Of a stretch of 64,000 bases of DNA, positions 14,001-23,600 are shown piece by piece. Source of the DNA: Haliclona indistincta (Eukaryota; Porifera; Demospongiae; Haplosclerida; Chalinidae); the NCBI GenBank assembly GCA_964017065.1, contig OZ024790.1, positions 9,560,403 to 9,624,402 of the forward strand, given 5' to 3'. Within the stretch, counting starts at the first letter, position 1. The number at the start of each line of letters is the position of its first letter. Position numbers and translations under genes: made by a program. The notes under the pieces are model-generated. The model searched no databases. It was not told the origin of the DNA and saw nothing but the letters and a program-made list of their open reading frames with translations.

Positions 14001-17000
14001 ATCTATATTGGAAAGTATAGAAGCATCTTATTTCCGAAATGTTTCCAATAAATGGCTAAAATGGCGTGTTTCAGCATCTTTCTTAAGCCACTTATTGGGT
14101 TTCAAGACTTTAAAAGTTGCTGTTTCCTTTCTATCTAAGGCTATTTGTGCAGACTGAATTGCAGCGTATATTTTGTTTGTTTATCGATAGGCATTGATAA
14201 TAACAAGCTTCAACCACGTAGTGTTCGCCATCACGCTCGCCATGTGAAGACTAAGAACGATCGAGTTTTTACAATTTTTCTTTAGTTGTGTGAAACTTAC
14301 GAAGCTTAATTTGCTCCTGCAAGTTTATCTTCTATTTGTGGAGGAGCCTTCGCCGAGCGATTTCGATTTCGCCGAGCGATGCTCGTACGCTATACTGCAG
14401 CTACGTACTGACAGACAGTACAGAGTACGTAGTTGCAGTATCGCGTACGACCATTGGTCAGCGAAATCCATACGCAGGCTCCTGCACAGATAGTAGATGA
14501 GCTTGCACGAGCAGTTTTAGCTTCGCACGTTTCATTGCAAAAACTCGAGCGCGCTTGTTGTTCCGTGATGACGAATACTGCGTGGCTTAAACTTGCAAAT
14601 TATCGATGCCTGTCGATAGACAAACAAGGTGTATGCTGCAACTCTGTCTGCACAAAACAGCCTTGGCCAGAAAAGAAATAGCAACTTTTTAAGTCATGAA
14701 TATCGTTATACCTCAGTGGGCAGAGCCACAGGGCATGCAGTAGTCGTTTTGTGTATGTATGTATGTATGTATGTATGTATGTATGTATGTATCTGTCTGT
14801 CTGTCGGCAGGATTTCAAACGTGCAACACAAGCTAAAGTCGATATTTGCTTGAAAATGAATTGTAAGGATTTTGGTTATAAGGCTCTGTTCGTGAGTTAC
14901 TGCGTAACCTGGTTCGGTTTTGTACCGCGCGCTGACAGTTAAGCCCTGAAACTAGCAATGCAAGTATAACACGGTATTATCTCGCTATCGATCATGTAAA
15001 ATCTTTATACGAACCTTAGTTCGTAAGTTATGGCGCAATTTGCTCACTCGCGATTGATCATGGCTGTGCTGGCGATCTGGAGTTCTTCAAAGGCAAATCT
15101 ATCTACAGTTGGCTACCTAGAAGCTGATAGGTTAGACAGGATAGCAGCGCAGGTCCAGAGAAATTGTGTAAGTAAGCTATGAAAGCTATCTCGCTCGTGG
15201 TATCCATGTGACTGCTGTGCTAAACACTGTAGACACGCCCAGTTGAATTGTGGTTAGCACTGATTGGCTTCTGATTGCACTGCTTTAATCGTGATTGCTG
15301 TACAGAAAATTAATGTACATGCATCTGCAGTTGTTGTGTTTGTGGAATGGTGGACAGTTGTGTTTGTGGACATAGTGTCATTATTTTCTTTTCTCTACTC
15401 CTTACATCTCACTAGTATAATTATGTAAAATAATCCTTGCCATTATTGAATACCATGCCATGTCTCTCACATGAGGTGCAAAATTAAGCATGATATACTT
15501 TAATTTGTGAACTTTGATTGATTTTAAACTTCAACTGATTTTATAAGTTGTCAGCCACTAACATAGTGTTCAACTAGCAACAGCAGACTTTCATTACTGC
15601 TTGTGTATTTCAGTTCAGCGTATTTAGTCAGACAGGCATGTATGCATAACATTCCACTGAGGCATAAGCACCTTCGGTGCCTAGTTAAAATGGTATCCTG
15701 CCACCTAAATTAGTTCAATGGCAAATTTATTCTGAGAAATCTTGTTTATAGGTTATCGCTGATCTTGAAAATACAGTCTGGAGAAAATTGTCTGCAGGTT
15801 AGTTAATAATGTCTGTCTTTGTAGTGGTTATTTCACAGACGTGTTTCTGTTTTACAGTAGATCTGTCATCACTTCCTGATGAATTAGGTGAAAGGAAATC
15901 TTCCTTGTTTACTTGCCAACTAACAGATAGTTTTTATTTTTCTAATAGATGAGAGTCACTTGTCTCCATTGATGATAGCTCTTGTATCTGTTGATGATTG
16001 GTTCACTCTTGGTGTGTATCTTGGAGTGGAATATCACACTCTAGAGAAGATCAGAGAAGATCATCTTCAGACAGATTGGCAGTACAATCACCGCATAATT
16101 GATGCTTGGCTTAAAAGATTTGTAGACTGTACTAAACATAAATTATCAACTGCTCTGAGATATATCTCTTACTCGATGTGAGTACATGTAGTACTATAAC
16201 TTGCTGTAGTACTACGTTAAATTTCACTTTCCTTAAATTGTTTCATTATAGATATAACCCAAAATTTGACCCGTCGTCACTTCCTGATAAAGGGAGTTTA
16301 GGTAAAACATCAGTTGTAGTATTTCATTTTGCTACATTATTTTTTGTCCAAATATTACAGATGAGAGTCATTTGCCTTCATTGATGATAGCTCTTGCACC
16401 TGTCATTGATTGGTTCACACTTGGTTTGATTCTTGGAGTAGACTACCACACTCTAGAGAAGATCAGAATACAGCACAGAGACCGTGTCATTCACTATAAG
16501 TCGGATATGCTGATAGCTTGGTTGCAGATTAAAGGGAGTTGTACTAAACAACAACTATTAAATGCTTTTAGGTACCTAAATCACTCACTCAATGAGAAGT
16601 TGCTACATGGTTTCTTTCTACTTTCTCACTAGATTTGACCTGTCGTCACTTCTTAATGAAAGGAGATTAGGTAATAGGAAACTTTTATTCATTTTGTGTC
16701 ATTGTCTATATGTATAGATGAGAGTCACTTGTCTTCGTTGATGACAGCTATTGCATCTGTTGATGATTGGTTCTCTCTTGGTATAATTCTTGGAGTGAAA
16801 TATCGCACTCTGGAGATGATCAAGGAGGATCACAGTACTACCAACCAGTGCAAGTTGAATATGCTGATAGCATGGTTGAGGAGTTCAGAAGAGACCTGTA
16901 CAAAACAACAACTATCGATTGTTTTGAGGTGCACATGTCTCTCTTTTTTGCTAACCGATTTTCTTTTGTTTCAAAGATTTGACCTGTCTTCACTTCCTGA

Positions 17001-20000
17001 TGAAGGAGCATTAGGTAATTAAATTATTCTGACTTATTATAGGCTTTATTTATTTACGTAGATGAGAGTCACTTGTCTTCATTAATGACAGCTGTATCTG
17101 TTGTTGATTGGTTTGCTCTTGGTGTGCACCTTCGAGTGGAATACCACACTCTAGAAGGGATCAGAACACAGCATAGAGACGATGTCTGTCACTGTAAATT
17201 GAATATGTTGAAAGCTTGGTTAAAGAATTCTGAAGAGGCCTGTACTAAACATCAACTATCAACTGCTTTGTGGTACATCACTCACTCAATGTGAGTTCAA
17301 ATAATGTGTTTGCTATGATAGATTTCACTTTCTCTCCTTAATTTTTGTGTTAGCTTTGACCTGCCATCACTTCCTATTGAAGGGAGTTTAGGTATATAAA
17401 ACAGCAGGGTATAACTATTAAGTGATGGTCACATTTTGATTCATTACAGATGAGAGTCATTTGCCCTCATTGATGACAGCTCTTGCATCTGTTATTGATT
17501 GGTTCACTCTTGGTTTGATTCTTGGAGTAGAAAACCACTTGCTAGAGAAGATCAAAATACAGCATAGGGACCATGTAGGCCTTTGTAAGTCGGATATGCT
17601 GAGAGCATGGCTAAGGAATTTTAGAGGGACTCGTACTAAACAACAACTATTAAATGCTTTGAGGTACGTAACTTACTCAATGAATAGTTGCTGCAATCAT
17701 GAATTCTCTCTATATACTGTATAGATTTGACCTGTCGTCACTTCCTAATGAATTGATAGGTAATTTTAATTATTTGTCTATAATTATTATTATAATTTAT
17801 TAACTATAGATACGGGTATAAGTGTATTAAATTTGATGACAGTTCTTGCATCTGTTGATGATTGGTTCACTCTTGGTTTGTTTCTTGGAGTGAAATATCA
17901 CACTCTATTGATCATCAGAGCTGATAATATAAATGATACGGAATACAAGCAGCATATTTTAGTAACTTGGTTGAATTCTGAAGACACCAGTACTAAATAT
18001 CAACTATTAACTGCTTTGTGGTACATCTGCACTCACCCAATGTGAGTAAAACATTATCCATGTGTTGCTTTCAGTTGCTATACATTTTAGTTTACTTACT
18101 CTTTTTTTTATTAGCTATAGTCCAACTCTATGTGACCTGCCATCAGTGCCTAATGAAGGGAGTTTAGGTATGTAAAACAGTAGGTTATGGCTTTTAAGTG
18201 ATCTCAATATGGTTCATTTGTCAAAATTATAGATGAAAGTCACTTGCCTTCATTGATGACAGCTCTTGTATCTGTTGTTGATTGGTTCACTCTCGGTTTG
18301 ATTCTTGGAGTGGAATATCACACTCTAGAGAAGATCAGAATACAGCATGGAGACCATGTCAGTTACTGTAAGTTGGATATGCTGACAACTTGGTTGAGGA
18401 AGTTTAAAGGGACCTGTACTAAACCATATCTATTAAATGCTTTGAGGTATACGTAACTCACTCAATGAAAAATTGCTAAAATCATGAATTCTCTCTACTA
18501 TTATAGATTTGACTTGTCGTCACTTCCAAATGAAGGGACATTAGGTAGGTATAGGCATTAGGTAGCTTTTACTATAAATTTTTGTTTCATTTGCTATAGA
18601 TTATTGTCATTTGTCTTCAATGATGATAGCTCTTGTTTCTGTTGTTGACTGGTTCTCTCTTGGGTTGATTCTTGGAGTGAAATACTACATACTAGAGGGG
18701 ATCAGACATGACAATAGAAATCATGCCCATCAATGCAAGTTGGAAATGCTGGTAGCTTGGTTGAAAAGTTCTATGGACTGTAATAAGCATCAACTATCAA
18801 CTGCTTTGTGGTACACTACTAACGCAATGTTAGTACAAAAATAAGTGTTGCTACATCGGTGCTACGTAATATTTTCTCCTTGTTTCATTAGCTATAGTCT
18901 AACACTATTTGACCTATCATCACTTCCTAATGAAGGGAATTTAGGTAATTATTAGTTATGTAACTTTATAATTATTGTAGTGCATTTTGCTTCATTATTA
19001 ATGATTATAGACAAGGATCATTTGCCTTCATTGATGACAGCTCTTGCATCTGTTGATGATTGGTTCACTCTCGGTTTGATTCTTGGAGTGGAATGTGACA
19101 CTCTAGAGAGGATCAGAAGTGACAATAAAGACCACTGCAAGTTGGATATGTTGGTAGCTTGGTTGAGATCTGCAGAGACTTGCACTAAACATCAGCTATC
19201 ACTTGCGTTGAGGTAGCTATCTTATTCTATGGGAACATTGTTTGCTGTACATGATTTTTGTTTTCTCCCTAGATTTGACCTGTCATCACTTCCTAACAAG
19301 GGGGAATTAGGTAAGACATGTAGACTACATGTAGATAGCTTAATATATTTTGTTTTATTGATTAATTATTAGATATTGAGAGACATTTGTCTTCATTAAT
19401 CAAAGCTGTACTTGTATCTGTTGTTGATTGGTTCACTCTTGGTGTGTATCTTGGAGTGAAATATCACACTCTAGAGGAGATCAGAATAGACCATAGTGAA
19501 CATGCCAGTCACTGCACATATATGCTGATAGCATGGTTGAGGAATTCTGAAGATACCTGTACTAAACATCAACTATCAATTGCTTTGGGGCACAGCATTC
19601 ACTTGAAGTATGCTCAGTGTCAATGTCATATTTTTCATTAAATTTTCTCTCTCTCTCTTATTATAGATTGCATAACAAAAATCTCATTGAAAGGCATATA
19701 CAACAGCAAGGAAGTGTGAACTTGCTCTCTCTCAAATCTTTCTTCATTGGTCCTTCATGTGTGGGTAAAACCACAGCTCGTCGTCGCCTCACTAATGAAA
19801 TTACTCACATTTCACCAGATGACATTGTTCCTAGTACTGGAATTGATCCTCCATTAACAGTCCAGTTATATCATCAGACAGATCGATTTTCGGTGCTCTT
19901 ATCTGAAGAAGGATGGAGGAGTTTGGGACTTAGGGAGCAATGCCAGACATTGTGTAGCCATGTTATCAACAATCCATTGTCACCACCTTCAAGCAGCTCT

Positions 20001-22939
20001 ACCTTACCAATGAGACCATCTTTGCAATCTACCATTCCTCGTACACATATTGCCACCAACTTGAGCATCTCCACTGCATTCACTCATAAAGCAGTTGCTA
20101 TGAGTACACCCACTGATGAGTTATCCATTACTGCGACTACTACAGGATCCATTAATGAGCTGCATATTGATGATCCTATTGATGAGTCTTCTAATGAACC
20201 TGTTATTGATGTTGCTGATGAGTCTTCTAATAAACCTACTGATAATCTGACTGATCTGATTGCCGAAATCTCCATATTTATTAAAGATGAAGATTGGGAG
20301 TCTATTCGAGAGTTACTTAAAGCGAGGGGTATGCTTACATTTCTTCACATATTTGATGTTGGAGGGCAACCAGAGTGCCATGAGATTCTACCCCTGCTAT
20401 TGCACGGCTTGGCTCTAAATTTGATTTTTCTAAATGTAACACAAGACCTGGACTCCCCCTACACTGTTGTATACAGGGATGATGGCGGATACTGTCCTAT
20501 TAATTATGTGTCAGAATTTACTATCCGAGAGATCATCCAGCGTGCCCTCTGCAGCATTGCATCACTCCAGACTAGCCTAGATCATAAGCCGGCAGCCATT
20601 CTTATCGGCACATATCTTGATCAGAGCAGTGAAGTGGATGTCTTTACACTAGATAAAACAATTCAGGAAGCATTCAAAGAATCAGATTTCATGAAGAATG
20701 ACATTCTGTATCAAGTCAGTGAGCCAGGAGAGGAGAAACGATACATTCACCCGCTGAATAATGTCAGTAGTGACCCTAGTGACATAGAGAAACTTCGTCA
20801 GTTAATAACGAACACTGTTGATCAACGCTTCACACCAGAAAAAGTACCAACTTCTACCTTGTTACTTCATCTCATTTTGCGCCAGAGATTTGAAATGAGA
20901 GGATGGTGCAGCATAGAAGAGTGTGTGGAGGTTGCTAATATCTGTTGCATTTCCAGGATAGATCTTCTGGGAGAGAATGGTATCCTCCAGTTTCTCCATG
21001 ACAGGTTTGGCACTATCCTCTACTATCGTGGCTTGAAGATTGGTCTGCGTGTTATCATCAACCCCAACATCATCTTGGCTCCTACCACTGAGCTCTTTGT
21101 ATATGCATTTGGTGCTAAGAAATCTGAGCCAAGAACAGCTGAGAGGATTCGAACCACGGGAGAAATACCTCAACGCTTAATGGACAAGTTGTGCTCATGC
21201 AAGAGTATCAAGAAAGCTGATGAAATCCCCACTAGTGAGATTGTAGAACTCTTAGCTTCTCGTTACATTTTGTACGAAAATGCAAGTGAGGAGACCACCT
21301 ATTTCTTACCCAGCCTTCTTTTTCCTGACCACAATGTGGCCAAAGAATCCAATGACCCTGCCATTCTCTCCGGTCTATTCTATTCTCCAATACTCCTCTG
21401 CCCTTCTACTGAATTTTGTCCTCTTGGTCTTTTTCCAGCCACAGTAGTCAACTTATCCAAAAGAGAATTTTGGAAACTGGACAAGTGCAATAGATTTCGT
21501 AACAGAATTCGCTTTTATGTCCAGTACAACAAAGAGAAGTTGCTTCATGTGGAGTTACGTACCCTGTCAACTCATCTGGAGTTTCGTATTCTTTCTACTA
21601 AGCCTGTCAACGCTCGCTTGATAATACAACTTCGTCGAGAATTGTGGGATGCCGTTACCAGAGTCTCGTTATTTTATCCCCACACAAAAAATGTCAAGTG
21701 GTTTTATGGGTTCTACTGTCCTCATGCTGTGAACTCAGGTGATCATCCTCATTTGGCTCTTTGCCAGGAAACAGAGGAACCGCAAGATGTAGTGTGTTCT
21801 CTGCCAAATTGTCATGGTGGACCAGTTGAATTAGAGGATAGACACAAGTGCTGGTTCATGGTGAGTATACATGTAGATCTGTGAGTAAAGTATGATTATA
21901 TTACCATTCATAGGAGATACAGATGAGCATTAATCCTCACAAAGAGCTGAACAAATCAACTGAAAAGCCATTCCCTCCACTCACAGTGAAGAAGCTTATG
22001 TTAGCAGTCCACAATGTCAATAACTGGCATGCACTCGGAATACAACTGGGTCTTACAATGAGCAAGTTAGAGGAAATTGATGTTACCTACTATAAGCACG
22101 GATTAAAAAGAATCAAAGCTGAGATGTTTAGTGCATGGCTGAGTATTTCTCCCACTGCATCTTGGACTGACCTGATCGAAGGATTGAAGAGAATTGATGA
22201 AGATAAAGTTGCCAGCCAAATTGAAGCCAGCTGCTCTGGAAAATCACTTGACACAACAGGTATATGTTGCAGTATTACTGAGTTGATGAATGTCTGCTCA
22301 CTGTGTAGGATTAACAGTGGTCAGCAGCTCTAATGAAGCTATTGCTGGTTGTGGTAGCACTCATCCATTGGTTGGAAAAGGTATGATCACACTGCAATGT
22401 ACATGCAACAATCAATATGTTTGCTAGAAACTAAGAGCTCAGCTGCAAGTACTAGTAAAACAGTGAGTGAGAAAACTGCAACAATAGCTGTTGAAGGTAC
22501 TTCTGCAGAGATTTCACACCAGCATCAGCTCTGTAAGTTACACATACATTTCTATGTATAGAATATAATAGTATATTTAATCTTATTGTTTTATACATTC
22601 TATTGATAGATTGATAATAATTATTAATTTTTTTATCATTAATATATTACAGCTCGCTTAAATCTCCGACGTGTTGTAAGGGCAGTAAGGGATTACTCAG
22701 ATTGGAGAAGTCTAGGATTGGAACTGGGACTAGACTATCAGACACTTAAAAGTATCCAAGAAAACAACCCAGGAGAGAAGGAGGCCTGCAAGATGGATAT
22801 GCTGAAGAGTTGGTTGGATGGGGAAGATGAGGTCACTCAATGTGGCGGACCAACCTGGCAACAACTAGCTGACAGTCTCAGACAGCTTAGACAAGACGCT
22901 CTTGCTGAGAACATTGAGCAAGAAATCTACAGGGAATGA
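2412..22939 (+). CDS. Giant ankyrin / Roc-COR / 10x Death / Roc-COR / 2x Death gene (Roco-type scaffold)
   Basis: This is a multi-exon gene reconstructed by comparison with its paralogue at 40121-48477. The order is ankyrin repeats and a first Roc-COR in one 2.6-kb exon (2412-5036), a phase-0 donor, a 10.7-kb intron, and a 46-nt exon at 15752-15797. Ten Death-domain exons follow, each with a short linker exon. Then come a second, different Roc-COR exon (19667-21860), a Death exon (21914-22259), small serine/threonine-rich exons and a terminal Death domain (about 22652-22939). Splice phases match at the junctions checked. Ankyrin-Roc-COR-Death is the order seen in the C-terminal part of DAPK1, so a cytosolic GTP-regulated scaffold in death or innate signalling is inferred. 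Whether one transcript spans the whole locus is not proven. Two adjacent genes split at the large intron is the alternative. Confidence 0.7.
5125..5335. repeat. Interspersed repeat copy related to 54735-54910
   Basis: CAATGTATTAGCGTTCAAACGC at its start, then GAAGTGACGAA and TCGTCATTTTC near the end, are shared in order with 54740-54905, where the same family flanks the CCTT microsatellite. The family is unidentified and no coding capacity is seen. Confidence 0.6.
5833..6437. mobile_element. 605-bp MITE with long terminal inverted repeats and internal 42-bp tandem repeats
   Basis: The termini are GGGACACTACAAA...TTTGTAGTGTCCC, and the inverted repeat extends about 95-100 bp inward. An identical 9-bp duplication GAGATCATG sits immediately outside both ends (5824-5832 and 6438-6446). 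A 9-bp target duplication fits Mutator-like elements, although hAT-like with a chance extra base is possible. At 6175-6350 the interior holds about four 42-bp tandem units, each made of two 21-mers related to GTTAGGYSNATACTGGGCG. Open frames here are repeat artefacts. Confidence 0.88.
6447..8261. other. Intronic sequence without recognisable features
   Basis: AT-rich non-coding DNA with short ORFs lacking any domain. Nothing on either strand could be assigned. Confidence 0.5.
8262..10748. mobile_element. Large foldback element, interrupted by a nested MITE
   Basis: The two halves are inverted copies around a centre near 10065. 8266-8730 pairs with about 10395-10744, and 9720-10040 pairs with about 10085-10395. 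The flanks are TTAA at 8262-8265 and 10745-10748, with termini AGAGTCC and GGACTC, which suggests a piggyBac-like TTAA target duplication. Features internal to the left arm are an 11-bp tandem repeat (ATTATGCTGCT units, about 8298-8365) and a perfect hairpin at 8411-8453 (20-bp arms, 3-nt loop). No transposase is present, so it is non-autonomous. Confidence 0.8.
8731..9719. mobile_element. 989-bp MITE nested in the foldback's left arm
   Basis: The termini GGGTAGGTATAAAACGCG...CGCGTTTTATACCTACCC are inverted repeats that continue into GGAATGGAAC-rich arms of roughly 100 bp. The 9-bp sequence CCAAAAACG flanks both sides (8722-8730 and 9720-9728) and is present once at the mirror position of the foldback's intact right arm. 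That proves insertion into the pre-existing foldback. The 9-bp duplication again suggests a Mutator-like source. There is no transposase ORF. Confidence 0.88.
10749..11300. other. Intronic spacer
   Basis: No gene is seen. A C/G-rich patch at 11040-11170 with runs of C and AAAGGGGG/CCCCCTTT complementarity may be an element end, but its partner was not found. Confidence 0.4.
11301..12440. repeat. Two direct copies of an interspersed repeat family (third copy at 44400-44940)
   Basis: 11340-11800 and 11830-12345 share an ordered series of blocks: ACCCTCGGCGTGTTGCAC, the AGAAGGAGCTTTGCAGCTAA block, the GCAAAGTGCTGACCAC block, GTGGGCGTGACCGTGAACACTGAGTA, and TCGATGGACAGAACGAATGA at the end. A GTACCGTAACCCTCGCGCATGCGC unit of about 47 bp follows in tandem at 12343-12438. 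The same blocks occur in reverse orientation inside the paralogue's intron at 44400-44940. No coding potential is visible, so this is a non-autonomous family of unknown class. Confidence 0.8.
12441..12760. mobile_element. 320-bp hAT-like MITE
   Basis: The termini CAGTGGCGGATCTA...TAGATCCGCCACTG are inverted. The flanking 8-mers TTAATTAT and CTAATTAT differ at one base, consistent with an 8-bp hAT target duplication. The CAGTGGCG start resembles the element at 36350-36691. Confidence 0.8.
12807..13331. mobile_element. 525-bp MITE with CTGCGTTCACACAGGCA termini
   Basis: The ends CTGCGTTCACACAGGCA and TGCCTGTGTGAACGCAG are 17-bp inverted repeats. Each is flanked by TA, fitting a TA target duplication (Tc1/mariner-like, or a 3-bp Harbinger-like TTA/TAT that is not exact). 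Extra GTGTGAA/TTCACAC copies lie within the subterminal regions. No transposase is present. Confidence 0.8.
13334..14105. other. Intronic spacer
   Basis: No gene is recognised. A short ACACACATATACACACATACACAG stretch near 13800 and a CCCTCGTGCATACTGCGCACGGG imperfect palindrome near 13840 are the only structured parts. Confidence 0.4.
14106..14695. mobile_element. 590-bp foldback MITE
   Basis: 14106-14260 (starting GACTTTAAAAGTTGCT) is inverted at 14540-14695 (ending AGCAACTTTTTAAGTC). An inner palindrome around 14385-14455 (TACGCTATACTGCAGCTACG and its reverse) continues the symmetry, so nearly the whole element folds back. No coding sequence is present. Confidence 0.8.
14752..14805. repeat. 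(GTAT)n followed by (CTGT)n microsatellite
   Basis: About ten TATG/GTAT units are followed by four CTGT units. Frames through it give artefactual MYVC repeats. Confidence 0.95.
14806..15751. other. 3' end of the large intron
   Basis: No gene or named repeat was seen. The segment ends at the TTTATAG acceptor of the 46-nt exon that starts at 15752. Confidence 0.4.
15752..19609 (+). CDS. Ten tandem Death-domain exons with linker exons
   Basis: After the 46-nt exon, a two-exon cassette repeats about every 370 bp. A Death exon of about 220 nt starts near 15950, 16362, 16719, 17062, 17450, 17810, 18233, 18600, 19011 and 19373. Between successive Death exons sits a linker exon of about 45-60 nt reading FDLSSLPDEGxLG. 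Each Death exon has the core pattern L-MTAL-SVxDWFTLGxxLGVEYHTLExIR, then CKxDMLxAWL and CTKxQLxxAL. The conserved tryptophans and leucines are those of a six-helix Death fold. Cassettes start and end in the same phase in the units checked, so gain or loss keeps frame. The paralogue has one cassette. Copies differ clearly, so the expansion is not brand new. Confidence 0.85.
19667..21860 (+). CDS. Second Roc-COR exon of the giant gene
   Basis: This exon starts after TTATAG and joins the tenth Death exon in phase 2 (K-LHNKNLIERHIQQQGSVN). It shows P-loop FIGPSCVGKTTARRRL, an STGIDPPLTVQ switch-like segment, a long acidic/Thr-rich insert (about residues 120-215), G3 FDVGGQPECHE, and a G4-like LIGTYLDQ in place of the usual NKxD. 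The COR region begins near RGWCSIEECVEVA with LGENGILQFLHDRFGTILYY. It is nearly collinear with 44962-47192. Its residues differ from the first Roc-COR, so the two modules are not a recent internal duplication. Confidence 0.85.
21914..22939 (+). CDS. C-terminal Death-domain exons of the giant gene
   Basis: Exon 21914-22259 encodes a Death domain (LTVKKLMLAVHNVNNWHALG, then KAEMFSAWLS and SWTDLIEGL). Two small low-complexity exons follow (22309-22379 and 22429-22494, probable) and possibly another near 22506. The last exon, about 22652-22939, encodes a second Death domain (VVRAVRDYSDWRSLGLELGL, MDMLKSWLDG, WQQLADSLRQL) and ends at a TGA. Related but decayed copies lie at 47253-48477 and 56708-57600. 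Confidence 0.8.
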
Positions 22940-23411
22940 CAATACCAAGCCCAAGCTTGAGCACTCCCAAGCACTATGACACCTTGGCAATAATTTAACA
23001 TTCAAAATTCAAACTGCATAACATGCTAGGCTTGTTTTGGCAACTGAATGAATTATAAATAATTTTTATCCTCAGTGATTCTTTGAGAACATTGATGATC
23101 AAAGTGATCTTACTAGAGAACTATGAAAACATGCACATCTATAGAGGGAAATCTCAATTGTTAGATCTGTAGCTCTGATTGAGTATTACGTAGTTACGTA
23201 AGACAAAGTTGTCATCAAGGTCTCATGGATCGGAGTAACGTTTATGTGCTTATCTGAAGGCTAGACAAAATAATTATGCATGACTATAATAATATTGCAG
23301 GCCAATTTAGTGGTACTATGATAACAGGTATGGTATAGGTCCTGCGGTGATAATTATTTGTAGATTGCAGTAAGTAGGCGGGGCTCGTTTGCACGTGGAC
23401 TAAAGAGCGTC
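22940..23411. other. Spacer and promoter-like region before the GH31 first exon
   Basis: No gene is seen. The last 60 bp (AGTAAGTAGGCGGGGCTCGTT to the ATG) is repeated upstream of the other GH31 copies at 49025-49068 and 58078-58120, so the GH31 5' flank was duplicated along with the exon. Confidence 0.6.
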
Positions 23412-23600
23412 ATGGCGGTTCTGTCCTTTCTGCTGTGTTTTGTGCTGCTAGCGATCTGCAATGCCGGTAACGATCCACGACCGAACCCATCTGCAGTAGT
23501 GACGGCCGGCCAGGCGCGTTTCACTGTGCTGACGGACAGGCTAGTTCGGATGGAGTGGGGACAAACAGTGGACGCAGCAACATTCTGGTTTATAAACAGA
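23412..23600 (+). pseudogene. GH31 glycosidase first exon only (copy 1), truncated
   Basis: This encodes a signal peptide (MAVLSFLLCFVLLAICNAG) and the start of the GH31 N-terminal domain (ARFTVLTDRLVRMEWGQTVDAATF). It matches 49069 and 58121 almost residue for residue until AACAGAAATCT. There the sequence switches to a GET3 exon in another frame and the GH31 frame soon stops. None of the remaining GH31 exons follow. Confidence 0.85.

Larger units (their letters stand above)
5037..15751 (+). other. 10.7-kb intron filled with nested transposable elements
   Basis: The equivalent intron of the paralogue (42737-42843) is only 107 bp. Flanking exons match on both sides (…RDLI | VIADLE… against …RDPI | AIADLN…). 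The extra length is made of MITEs, foldbacks and microsatellites listed separately. No credible host coding exon was found inside. Confidence 0.8.

Noticed and set aside
15752..19609. CRISPR-like array
   Set aside because: Regular spacing of about 370 bp arises from repeated coding exons. There are no short identical direct repeats with unique spacers, and the DNA is animal.
19617..19666. Upstream ATG extending the second Roc-COR frame
   Set aside because: A TTATAG acceptor at 19661-19666 and in-phase joining to the tenth Death exon show this stretch is intron.
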